The notes under the pieces were generated by a model. That model did no database searches. It was given only the letters and a program-made list of their open reading frames with translations, and was not told the DNA's origin. The position numbers and the translations under genes are program-made. This document shows, piece after piece, positions 23,539 through 23,574 of a DNA stretch of 23,574 nt. This stretch comes from Acinetobacter sp. (GTDB lineage Bacteria; Pseudomonadota; Gammaproteobacteria; Pseudomonadales; Moraxellaceae), in assembly GCA_030152605.1 (NCBI GenBank), contig JASLJB010000294.1:1-23574 (forward strand), written 5' to 3'. Numbering within the stretch: position 1 is the stretch's first letter; each line of letters begins with the position of its first letter.

Positions 23539-23574
23539 GTGACAACACTTCTCAATCTGAATGCAGAAACTCTG
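23539..23574 (+). CDS. Possible start of a further gene, cut by the window edge
   Basis: GTG 23539 opens 12 codons (MTTLLNLNAETL) to the window end. GAGG at 23530-23533 is five bases upstream. An ATG two bases earlier (23537) is followed at once by TGA and is not usable. The extended -10 promoter upstream supports a new transcription unit after the prpF terminator. The fragment is too short to identify. Confidence 0.45.
   Translation, partial: MTTLLNLNAETL

Overview
The window looks like chromosomal DNA of an Acinetobacter-like gammaproteobacterium (Moraxellaceae). The grounds are the moderate-to-low GC content, the codon use, close relatives of proteobacterial AroP and PrpF, and a typical tRNA-Arg(CCU) gene. 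Genus is inferred from general character, not from a search. No rRNA, CRISPR array, integrase or transposase was seen.

Left part (about 1-10700): a plus-strand operon that reads as an E. coli common pilus (ECP/Mat) locus, belonging to the alternate (alpha-type) chaperone-usher family. The order is ecpA (major pilin), ecpB (chaperone), ecpC (usher), three consecutive ecpD-type tip adhesin paralogues, then ecpE (second chaperone). The standard locus has one ecpD, so the adhesin triplication is the most unusual feature here. The usher also carries an inserted run of seven D/Q-rich pentapeptides. No ecpR-type LuxR regulator precedes ecpA; that region holds one possible 55-residue ORF, a perfect IHF consensus and an inverted repeat.

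Middle part (about 10700-19600): an AraC-family regulator on the minus strand faces, across a 609-base AT-rich gap, a plus-strand four-gene cluster. The cluster encodes a DUF1302 outer-membrane protein, a saccharopine-dehydrogenase-like oxidoreductase, a large MalT/LuxR-type ATP-dependent regulator and a GPH-type (MelB-like) sugar/cation symporter. The layout suggests uptake and oxidation of an unknown small molecule under two regulators. The leader before DUF1302 can form several hairpins. A five-codon minicistron appears to couple translation of the transporter. A terminator follows the transporter.

Right part (about 19600-23574): a small two-helix membrane protein, tRNA-Arg(CCU) on the minus strand with a good promoter, an AroP-type aromatic amino acid permease on the minus strand with its terminator, and prpF (2-methylaconitate isomerase) on the plus strand without its usual prpC/acnD partners in view. 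A promoter candidate and the first codons of a further gene lie at the right edge.
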